5,298 nt of DNA. It comes from Bacteroidia bacterium (GTDB lineage Bacteria > Bacteroidota > Bacteroidia > Bacteroidales > BM523). The number at the start of each line of letters is the position of its first letter. Within the stretch, counting starts at the first letter, position 1. Shown one piece after another: positions 1 through 5,298 of this stretch. Location of the stretch: contig JACQWN010000448.1 in assembly GCA_016209245.1 (NCBI GenBank), positions 1 to 5,298 on the forward strand, in the 5' to 3' direction. The notes under the pieces were generated by a model that made no database searches, was not told the origin of the DNA, and worked only from the letters and a program-made list of their open reading frames with translations. Both the position numbers and the translations under genes were made by a program.

Positions 1-50
1 GCTGTTTCAATATTAAGAACTCCTTTTGACGGATTAGGATAAATAAAGAT
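1..50 (-). other. Start of T9SS type A C-terminal sorting domain (cut by window edge)
   Basis: The last visible residues are IFIYPNPSKGVLNIETA, preceded by a short linker (GISNTMSNKN). The Y-P-N-P-x-x-G-x-L-x-I pattern is the hallmark opening of the type A sorting domain, which directs passage through the type IX secretion pore and is cleaved by the sortase-like PorU. The domain usually has roughly 70-80 residues, so about three quarters lie beyond base 1. This is the strongest single marker of the phylum in the window. Confidence 0.95.
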
Positions 51-3000
51 ATTTTTGTTTGACATCGTATTTGAAATACCTGTCATGGTAATAACATTAA
101 CCGGGGCGGTAACCATACAACCGTTTGCATCCGAAACTACAACTGAATATGTGCCTGCTGTCAGACTATCTATAGTTTGTGTATGAGCGCCTGTATTCCA
201 TGTATAATAGTAAGGAGCAATTCCGCCTGATACATTTACGGTAACGGAGCCATCAAAAGCGCCCTCACCTGATTCATCGGTGGTGGTGAAATTTAAAACA
301 GGCGGTAACGAAATAGTAATATAATCTATAAATGTAGCTGTATCCGCTCCATCAGAGTTTGAAGCGGTTAATGAAACAGAAAATGAACCTTGTGTATTAT
401 ATACAACTAAAGGATGTTGAATAGTGGATGATGCCGGCGTTCCGCCTTCAAAAGTCCAATACCATGAGGTTGGGGAATTTGTAGATATATCAATAAATAG
501 AATTGAAGAACCGATACAGGTTAATGTATCGGAAGAAAAGAAGTCGGCAACCGGAGGATAAAGAACGGTATTTATAACAACACTGTCAATAAATAAACAG
601 CCGTTTGCATCAGTAACGGTGACTGAATAAGTATCAGCGGTGAGACCGGATATATCCTGCGAACTCGCACCGTTGCTCCATAAATAACTATAAGGTGTTG
701 TTCCTCCGGTAACCGTAAGGTCGGCAGAGCCGTCGCTGCAACCATTACAACTTTCATCTGTCCCTGTAACAGAATATGTTAATGCCGTGGGTTCGGTTAT
801 TTCAATGCTTGTAAAAACGATACAACCTGCATTGTCAGTTACTGTAACGGTAAAAAAGCCGGCGCAAAGATTTGAAGCCGCACCGGTGGTTTGATTTGCC
901 GGATCGTCCCATGAATAAATATAAGGAGGTGTTCCGCCTGATGCACCGGCAGTTGCGTTGCCTATGCAGGCACCGTTACATAAAACATCGGCAGATGATA
1001 TAATAGTTGCAGTCAGACCGCCTATATTATCAATTGTTACAGAGGCAACAGATGTACATCCGTTTGCATCGGTGACAGTCACTTCATAAATACCTGCTGC
1101 CAAACCTGTAGCGGTAACCGTTGTTTGCGAACCCGGGTCGTTCCATAAATAGGTAAATGGTGATATTCCTCCGCTTACAATACTGACCGTAGCCTGCCCG
1201 TTGGCTGTCATGCAATTGGCATCAGTTCCGGATATCGAAAGGATTATTTCACCGGGTTCACCAATGGTGATCTCGGCGGTCACAACGCATCCATTTGCAT
1301 CTGTGACAGTCACAGTATAAACTCCTGCAGCAATATCTGCAATATCTTCGGTCGTTTCCGAATTGTCCCATAGATAAAAATATGTAGAAATGCCTCCTGT
1401 TACAGTAACACCAGCGCTTCCATCCTGACTGTTATAGCACGATAAATCTGTTCCCATGACGGTAACAATGAGCGCTGCCGGTTCGTAAACTGTTACACTA
1501 TCAATAGCAGTACAGGAATTATTATCAGTGACCGTCACGATAAAACTCCCAAAACATAAGCCGTTTATCGTTTGAGTATTGCTTCCTTGTGACCAGGAAT
1601 ATGTATATGGCGATATGCCGCCGGTTGGTGTTGCTGTTGCCGAGCCGTTACAATAACTAAAGCAGGTCACATCTGTGGTAGTTGTTAATACTTCTATTTC
1701 ATATGGTCCACTAACACTGCCATAACCAGTTTCGTAACAACCATTATTGTCCCATACCCCAACTAGACGATCTGATCCTTGACATAAACCTGTTACTGTC
1801 AGTGTGCTATAATTTGGTGGTGACCACACCCAAGTATACGGAGGTGTCCCACCGGAAGGTGCGGCAGTTATACTACCATCACAATATCCATAACAAGTTA
1901 CATCAGTTGAAGACATTACAACTATAAGTTCACTTGGTTGTGTTATTGTCACTGCATCAGTCGCAGTATTGGAATTGGCATCGGTCACAGTCACGGTGTA
2001 TGTTCCTGCACATAAGCCGGATATAGTCGCATCGGTTCCGCCTGAAGACCATAAATAAGCATAGGGAGTTGCACCACCGGAAGCTGATACGTTTGCTGTT
2101 CCGACGCAACCACCATAACAATTAACATTTGTTTTGGTTATTGTGACAGATAAAGGAAAGGATCCAATATCAACAAAAACACTGTCCGTTTCGGTACAAC
2201 TGTTAGCGTCTATAATTGTTACATAATAAGTTCCAGTTGCCAGGTTTGTTGCCGTTTGGATAGTTTGGTTACTTGCGTTTGCATCCCACAGATAAGAATA
2301 AGGTGCTGAACCTCCTGTAGGCATTACAGTTGCAGTTCCATCATTTGCTCCGGGGAAAGATTCATCGGTTGAGCTCATATTCAGTGCAGGCGGGTAATTG
2401 ATAGTCGCTGTAACCGGTGTTCTTGCGCTGATGCAGGATCGTTCACGTACTTCCCAGTCATAGAAATAATAATAATAATTGAGATTCCCGGCGCTGTTGT
2501 TTTTAATGCTCAGGAATCCAGGAATCTGATAAGGATATGATGATCCGGAGCTATTTCTCCACAAATAAGGCGAACCTGGACCGGCCAACCGCAGATTATT
2601 GGCTACGGGAACATCAAAATTCAGTGTAATCCGGCTAACACCAACAGGTATGTTTATAGTCGCCGATTGAAGGACTGTTCCTGTACTGGTGCGTAATTCT
2701 ATTGTCCTGTTACCTGCAGTTTGAGCGTTAACTTCAACCGAGACAATTTGTAGCGGCGTGAAACAATCGAAAATCAGGTAATGTTCATTTGAAGCCGTAA
2801 AATAACCTCCATTGCTGGTCGAATTTGTTTCTCCTACATATTGTGAAGGTTGTTCTACTTCGTTTTCAACATAGTAAGTTGTAGAGGCAGGCAAGTTTGG
2901 AATTATCCATGAAGTTCCTGTATTTACAAGATTTCCACCGGATGCCTGATCGTACCAGTTAAGAGTACCGGAACCTGAAGCAAACAATGTGACCTGGCCG

Positions 3001-3878
3001 GAATCGCACCTTGCATCGCCGGTAGCTGTTGGAGAGACAGGCAGATTGATAATAATATAGTCGGTCATAATCAGTTCATCGGCGCCGATAATATTGGTCG
3101 AAAAAAGTGTGACCGTGAATGTATCGCTTGTAGTATATGTATGTACAGGATTTTGAAGATTCGATGCCTGACCGTCGCCAAAGTCCCATAACCATGTTTG
3201 AGGTCCGTTAGTTGTCAAATCTGTAAATTGAATAATACCAGTGCAGCTAGTAGTCGGGGAAGCGGTAAAATTGACAACCGGCGGACTTGTTGGATAATTA
3301 CATACCCAGTTCAGCTCAAATCCTGCAGCGATGACACCACCATCGGTATATTGACGCAGTGTAATTGAACCGTAAGTTGATGTGATAGTTCCTCCATTAG
3401 GCAAGCCGGTGCCTGTATATTGTCCGATTAACGGGCTGCTAATATCAGGACCATCGTAGATATATAAATAATCGTAATCCAGTTCAAAGCTGAACGATAG
3501 AAAGGTAAGTGTAATTGTAGAAGCGCCATCCGGAACAATAGTAGTGATTCCATTTGTATTGTTCTGATAACTTCCATCACCGCCACTATCCATTAAAATA
3601 CCCTCACAGCTTGTTAATATCTGAGTTCCTGAAGTTGGCATAAAAAAAGAACAAGGATTCAATGAATCAATGCTGATATATGCTGATTTTATAATAGTAT
3701 CATTACCAAGTACGTTGTAAGCGATAAGAGTAACATCATAGTTTCCATAATTTGTATATATGTGAGATGGATTAATTGCTACGCTTGTGCTGCCGTCACC
3801 AAAATTCCATAAATAAGAAGTGGCATCAGTGCTGAGGTTTGTAAACTGAACGGTTATAGGAATTTCACAGAAAAAGCT
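1..3878 (-). CDS. C-terminal continuation of the same protein: PKD, CUB, Ig-like, SprB-type repeats, T9SS sorting domain (3' partial)
   Basis: Reading the minus strand with codons starting at 3878, 3875, 3872 and so on gives about 1292 codons without a stop, running off base 1. The frame opens after a TAA at 3879-3881 and overlaps the peptidase frame by 25 bases. Its order is PKD, CUB, PKD, Ig-like, an unassigned beta-rich region, eight SprB-type repeats, PKD, a ninth repeat, then the start of a T9SS type A sorting domain (IFIYPNPSKGVLNIE). There is no signal peptide, no credible ribosome site and no intergenic gap, so this is not an independent gene. The first in-frame ATG is at 3641, inside the CUB domain; an automatic gene caller might start there, but that would cut domains. 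The likely role is a stalk or adhesive surface array that carries the peptidase and directs T9SS export. Function is inferred from domain types only. Confidence 0.93.
90..305 (-). repeat. Ninth SprB-type repeat (R9), isolated after PKD 3
   Basis: The segment reads PPVLNFTTTDESGEGAFDGSV, then SGGIAPYYYTWNTGAHTQTI and AGTYSVVVSDANGCMVTAP. It has the full SprB-type plan. Like R1 it lacks the first-half cysteine and has a T-D-E-S..G..D-G opening; both come directly after a non-SprB domain. Confidence 0.88.
306..557 (-). other. PKD domain 3
   Basis: The translation begins PPVADFFSSDTLTCIGSSI and includes SWYWTFEGGTPASSTIQHP and VVYNTQGSFSVSLTASNSDG. It has the WTFEGG variant of the PKD W-x-F-G-D-G motif that is common in Bacteroidota proteins, usually followed by TP-x-S-S-T. 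It separates the eight-repeat block from the ninth repeat. Confidence 0.9.
558..2390 (-). repeat. Block of eight tandem SprB-type repeats
   Basis: Eight modules of 74-79 residues run head to tail: R1 2157-2390, R2 1935-2156, R3 1704-1934, R4 1479-1703, R5 1254-1478, R6 1017-1253, R7 789-1016, R8 558-788. Each has the plan T-D-x-x-C..DG-x-A, GG-x-x-P-Y-x-Y-x-W, G-L/I-x-A-G-x-Y-x-V-T-V-T-D-A-N-G-C, then a strand ending in x-EP. This matches the SprB repeat known from the mobile gliding adhesin SprB of Flavobacterium johnsoniae and from many Bacteroidota surface proteins. The modules are related but clearly diverged in DNA; for example, the word ccgtttgcat recurs at 601 and 1060, with one mismatch at 1291. 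The array is probably a rigid stalk or an adhesive surface. Confidence 0.9.
1704..1934 (-). repeat. Divergent SprB-type repeat R3
   Basis: R3 keeps the first half of the module (TCYGYCDGSITAAPSGGTPPYTW). It replaces the standard second half, G-T-Y-x-V-T-V-T-D, with LCQGSDRLVGVWDNNGCYETGYGS, and has SPPNYSTLTV in place of the usual short turn. It is the least regular member of the block but stays in frame. It may carry a distinct surface or simply be decaying. Confidence 0.75.
2391..2861 (-). other. Beta-rich region of uncertain family
   Basis: About 157 residues lie between the Ig-like module and the first SprB-type repeat. They contain YFTASNEHYLIFDCFTPLQI, VEVNAQTAGNRTIELRTST, INIPVGVSRITLNFDVP and NNLRLAGPGSPYLWRNSSG. 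The alternating hydrophobic pattern suggests a jelly-roll sandwich. A tyrosine cluster (NYYYYFYDWEV) is encoded by tandem TAT codons over an AAT repeat at 2465-2479. Comparable segments follow Ig-like modules in other T9SS proteins as I recall, but I cannot name a family. A carbohydrate- or ligand-binding role is possible but unsupported. Confidence 0.6.
2862..3041 (-). other. Ig-like module of the T9SS-protein type
   Basis: The 60-residue segment reads PVSPTATGDARCDSGQVTL, then LNWYDQASGGNLVNTGTSW and IPNLPASTTYYVENE. The W-Y-D-x-x-x-G-G core and the closing T-T-Y-Y-V-E strand match the short Ig-like domain often found in secreted Bacteroidota proteins (the CHU_C-associated Ig-like type). 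It is a structural spacer. Confidence 0.8.
3042..3284 (-). other. PKD domain 2
   Basis: The translation begins PPVVNFTASPTTSCTGIIQFTD and includes LWDFGDGQASNLQNPVHTYT and FTVTLFSTNIIG. These are the complete PKD hallmarks: V-x-F-x-A strand, W-D-F-G-D-G, and N-P-x-H-x-Y. Unlike PKD 1, its first strand is intact. Confidence 0.93.
3300..3653 (-). other. CUB domain
   Basis: The segment starts at CSFFMPTSG and runs to LNWVC. It contains the CUB core DYDYLYIYDGPDISSPLIGQ, then QYTGTGLPNGGTITSTYGSITL and the closing GFELNW. Cysteines near the start (C-SFF, TSCEG) and in the final WVC could pair. The acidic residues of SFELDYDYLYIYDG match positions that bind calcium in other CUB domains. The role is probably binding of protein or glycan ligands; the specific ligand is unknown. 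Confidence 0.88.
3654..3869 (-). other. PKD domain 1 (N-terminal strand missing)
   Basis: The translation contains CEIPITVQFTNLSTDATSYLWNFGDGS, then INPSHIYTNYGNYDVTLIAYNVLG, with the PKD hallmarks W-x-F-G-D-G and P-x-H-x-Y. PKD modules are Ig-like spacers on the surface of secreted proteins. The usual first strand (a pattern like V-x-F-x-A before the cysteine) is not seen in this frame. This suggests that a few codons are lost or disturbed at the frame break just upstream. Confidence 0.9.
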
Positions 3879-5290
3879 TTAACAAGTTGGGCATTGAGAA
3901 TAGTTGCAGCATTATTTGTAACTGTGACTGTATAGGTTTTAGGTTTATAGCCATCGGCATCATAAGTAACATCATAAGTTCCTGCATAAATCGGGCGATA
4001 ATAATCGCCAAAAGGTAATTCGGAAATTGTATGGGAATTAAGAAAATCGTGACCGGCGATTGTAGCGGTTCCTTCAAGCGGTTCTCCGGTAATTGAATCT
4101 GTAATAGTTCCGCGAATGCCATACATTACCTGCTTCATATAATTTATAAGTGAGCGATAATTATAATCCCAGTAATCAGGAAGGCTTGCAGCCGGTAGTA
4201 ATTTTGTATCTGAAATTTCAAGAGTGAGCTCTCTGCCGAATTTATAATAGGTCATATAATCCTGCCTGCTGCCATAAATTACATACCAGTCGCCGCCATT
4301 TGTAATACCCGAAGAAGTTACACTTGTAAAATATCCCGGAGCGCCATAAGTTTGGGCGCCATCGGCATATTCGGCAGAAACGAACTGCCACCATGTATCA
4401 TCAGCATGAATTTGTTGGGAGCTTGTCCATGAATCCCATGGATAATTAGCGACCTCAGCGCCGCCATGAAAATTTGCACTAATAATAAAATGGAGAGTAT
4501 CTGTAAGCCCCATCATTGCCAAGGCTTCCGGTTGCCATGCAGAACCGTCGGGATGGTCGCCTGCTTCAGGATTCGGATAATTACGGTTCAAATCAACATT
4601 ATTGGAATTATACCTGGTAGCACCGCTGACAGTGCTATTGCCTCCTGCATAAGTCCCATCAGGATTTTCCAAAGGGTTAATCCATATTTCTACATTATTA
4701 ACAAGATTAGCAACCTCAGGAAGAGTACCGTAATTAGTCAGCAAATAATTAATAAGACGGAGCATTAGAATATATCCGGTGGTTTCGTCCCCATGCATAG
4801 TAGAAGTGTACATAAAACGCGGTTCCTGTTCACGGGTGCTGACATTATCCGATATTTTAGCAAACAGGAGCTTGCGTCCATCCACGGTTGTACCAATTTG
4901 TATTATTTCGCAAAGGTTTGGATAATTTGTCTGAAATGTAGTCATCATCGTTTCGTATTCGGTGTAAGTAGGATATGTATCAAAATCCCATATTCCCTTT
5001 GTACCGTCGTACATAGCCGGATTTTTTATAAGATCACCCGGATGTGTCAAAATTTCATAAGGATATTCCAGTGCAACAAATTTTTCAAATTCTGCAGCAT
5101 TTGCATAAGCATATACTTCCTGCCCCGAAACATTATCAATTGAAATTATCCTTGTAAGCTTCAAAAGCTCTTTTGATGTATTAACAGTAAATTTGAAGTA
5201 AACCTCACCTTTCTGTTGCAAATATTGCTGGGCTTTTTCAAATTCAGCATTTTGTGCAAATGATTGATTTATAATAAAATAAATCATCAT
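3854..5290 (-). CDS. T9SS-type M14 zinc carboxypeptidase, N-terminal part (frame-broken, 5' partial)
   Basis: This frame encodes a secreted metallocarboxypeptidase that would remove C-terminal residues from peptides. Residue numbers count from the ATG at 5290. The catalytic set is complete: zinc ligands H166 and E169 in MHGDE, H275 in SANFHGG, and the general base E358 in TLEIS. Substrate-carboxylate residues are R226 and N235-R236 in VDLNRNYP. The spacing of R226 to N235, HGDE and NFHGG resemble the M14B (carboxypeptidase N/E/D) subfamily. Residues 391-468 form a transthyretin-like regulatory domain, as in that subfamily. The first 13 residues end in SFAQ and look like the tail of a signal peptide with no charged n-region. 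The frame is open upstream to the window edge, so the true start probably lies beyond 5298. The stop at 3854 is almost certainly a frameshift product, because PKD, CUB and SprB modules continue at once in the next frame. Confidence 0.95.
   Translation of the reverse strand: MMIYFIINQSFAQNAEFEKAQQYLQQKGEVYFKFTVNTSKELLKLTRIISIDNVSGQEVYAYANAAEFEKFVALEYPYEILTHPGDLIKNPAMYDGTKGIWDFDTYPTYTEYETMMTTFQTNYPNLCEIIQIGTTVDGRKLLFAKISDNVSTREQEPRFMYTSTMHGDETTGYILMLRLINYLLTNYGTLPEVANLVNNVEIWINPLENPDGTYAGGNSTVSGATRYNSNNVDLNRNYPNPEAGDHPDGSAWQPEALAMMGLTDTLHFIISANFHGGAEVANYPWDSWTSSQQIHADDTWWQFVSAEYADGAQTYGAPGYFTSVTSSGITNGGDWYVIYGSRQDYMTYYKFGRELTLEISDTKLLPAASLPDYWDYNYRSLINYMKQVMYGIRGTITDSITGEPLEGTATIAGHDFLNSHTISELPFGDYYRPIYAGTYDVTYDADGYKPKTYTVTVTNNAATILNAQLVKAFSVKFL
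3857..3878 (-). other. Frameshift interval joining the peptidase frame to the PKD-CUB-SprB frame
   Basis: The upstream frame stops at a TAA at 3854-3856. The downstream frame is closed above 3878 by a TAA at 3879-3881. The change of frame therefore has to fall between these two stops. A run of five T on the minus strand (3871-3875) lies inside the interval. One extra T there would give the continuous reading VKAFFCEIPITVQFT. The shift needed is -1 in translation, or +1 base (or -2 bases) in the DNA. A canonical X XXY YYZ slippery heptamer is not present. Confidence 0.85.
3887..4120 (-). other. Carboxypeptidase D regulatory-like (transthyretin-like) domain
   Basis: Residues 391-468 start with IRGTITDSITGEPLEGTATIAG, the usual opening of this seven-stranded beta-sandwich. 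They continue with FGDYYRPIYAGTYDVTYDADGYKPKTYTVTV and close with NAATILNAQLV. The domain directly follows the catalytic domain, as in M14B enzymes, where it helps folding and stability. It is complete, so the frame break falls just after it. Confidence 0.9.
4127..4978 (-). other. Peptidase M14 catalytic domain
   Basis: Residues about 105-388 form the zinc carboxypeptidase fold. Visible markers in order are TTVDGRKLLFAKIS, STMHGDETTG (zinc ligands H166 and E169), INPLENPDGT, R226, VDLNRNYPN (N235-R236), WQPEA, ANFHGGAEVANYPWD (zinc ligand H275), RQDYMTYY (Y345, Y348 and Y349 are candidates for the substrate-contacting tyrosine) and RELTLEISDTK (catalytic E358). No key residue is missing, so the enzyme domain looks active. 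Length and motif spacing agree with the family. The substrate preference cannot be set from sequence alone. Confidence 0.95.
5006..5251 (-). other. N-terminal prodomain-like region of the carboxypeptidase
   Basis: Residues 14 to about 95 follow the signal peptide and precede the catalytic domain. They include a charged helix-like start (AEFEKAQQYLQQKGE), the strand-like YFKFTVN, the stretch RIISIDNVSGQEVYAYAN, and a helix-like AAEFEKFVALEY before a THPGD turn. The pattern resembles the N-terminal region I associate with secreted Bacteroidota M14 enzymes. Whether it acts as an inhibitory or folding propeptide is inference. Confidence 0.55.
5252..5290 (-). other. Signal peptide C-terminal portion
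   Basis: The first 13 visible residues, MMIYFIINQSFAQ, are hydrophobic and end in a good signal peptidase I site (F-A-Q before N14). There is no lysine or arginine before the hydrophobic stretch and the stretch is short. Codons ATC and ATT continue in frame upstream to the window edge without a stop. I infer that the n-region and real start codon lie beyond base 5298 and that one of the two ATG codons at 5285-5290 is internal. No ribosome binding site can be judged from the 8 bases available. Confidence 0.7.
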
Positions 5291-5298
5291 AATGATTA

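Larger units (their letters stand above)
1..5298 (-). pseudogene. Reconstructed single gene: surface M14 carboxypeptidase with SprB-repeat stalk, interrupted by one frameshift
   Basis: The two minus-strand frames combine into one gene covering the full window, with at least 1,760 codons visible. The logic is that the peptidase half has an export signal but no T9SS sorting domain, while the downstream half has a sorting domain but no export signal. They overlap by only 25 bases, and PKD 1 starts exactly where the peptidase frame ends. Bacteroidota commonly join a peptidase, PKD and CUB modules and a C-terminal sorting domain in one polypeptide. I cannot tell whether the break is real (a pseudogene or truncated allele) or an error in the sequence. 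If it is an error, this should be one ordinary CDS, partial at both ends. Confidence 0.7.

Noticed and set aside
572..757. 61-codon minus-strand reading frame
   Set aside because: It lies wholly inside SprB-type repeat R8 in another frame. Its sequence has no recognisable domain, whereas the R8 frame gives clear repeat motifs.
558..2390. Regular spacing of similar words about every 225-235 bases, which could suggest a CRISPR or satellite array
   Set aside because: The spacing is far too long for CRISPR, the words are imperfect, and the periodicity is fully explained by tandem protein repeats in one open frame.
2465..2479. (AAT)5 microsatellite as a phase-variation switch
   Set aside because: It is a trinucleotide repeat within the coding frame, so length changes would only add or remove tyrosines and could not switch the gene off.
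3639..3641. ATG as the start of an independent downstream gene
   Set aside because: It falls inside the CUB domain, after its first cysteine. The same frame already encodes PKD 1 upstream, and no signal peptide follows.
3869..3877. Programmed -1 ribosomal frameshift site at the T5 run
   Set aside because: The local sequence does not fit the X XXY YYZ slippery heptamer in the zero frame, and I see no clear downstream stem-loop. An indel or small deletion is simpler.
3865..4122. 85-codon minus-strand reading frame
   Set aside because: It is the third frame of the carboxypeptidase regulatory domain. It is rich in Leu, Met and Gln with no motif, and does not bridge the frame break.
4466..4768. 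100-codon plus-strand reading frame
   Set aside because: It is antisense to the M14 catalytic domain, and its composition (many Cys, Ile, Lys) is that of a shadow with no domain.
4793..5143. 116-codon plus-strand reading frame
   Set aside because: It is antisense to the prodomain and the zinc-site region; no credible start context and no motif.

Overview
The whole window lies inside one very large minus-strand coding region from a Bacteroidota (Bacteroidetes) bacterium. The evidence is the domain set: a family M14 zinc carboxypeptidase, PKD and CUB modules, a run of SprB-type repeats, and the start of a type IX secretion system (T9SS) type A C-terminal sorting domain. This set is characteristic of that phylum, and the moderately AT-rich base composition fits. 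Both ends are cut: the N-terminal start is probably just beyond base 5298 and the C-terminus lies beyond base 1.

Layout in translation order, from high to low coordinates: remnant of a signal peptide (5252-5290); N-terminal prodomain-like region (about 5006-5251); M14 peptidase domain with all main zinc and substrate residues (about 4127-4978); carboxypeptidase-D-type regulatory beta-sandwich (about 3887-4120); a reading-frame break (3857-3878); PKD 1 (3654-3869); CUB (3300-3653); PKD 2 (3042-3284); Ig-like module (2862-3041); an unassigned beta-rich region (2391-2861); eight contiguous SprB-type repeats of 74-79 residues (558-2390); PKD 3 (306-557); a ninth SprB-type repeat (about 90-305); and the beginning of the T9SS type A sorting domain (1-50).

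The 478-codon peptidase frame stops at 3854-3856. The downstream frame is shifted by one base and stays open, without a stop, from 3878 to base 1 (about 1292 codons). The domain order makes sense only if the two are one gene of well over 1,760 codons, so the break is either a sequencing or assembly error or a real inactivating or truncating mutation. If real, the peptidase is separated from its surface-sorting signal.

The intact product would be exported by Sec and then by T9SS, placing a carboxypeptidase on the cell surface or outside the cell on a long, adhesin-like stalk. No promoter, terminator, RNA gene, mobile element or CRISPR array is visible, and the plus strand carries only shadow reading frames. 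I see no unknown multi-gene system here. The interesting points are the architecture, the frame break, and the cysteine pattern of the repeats.
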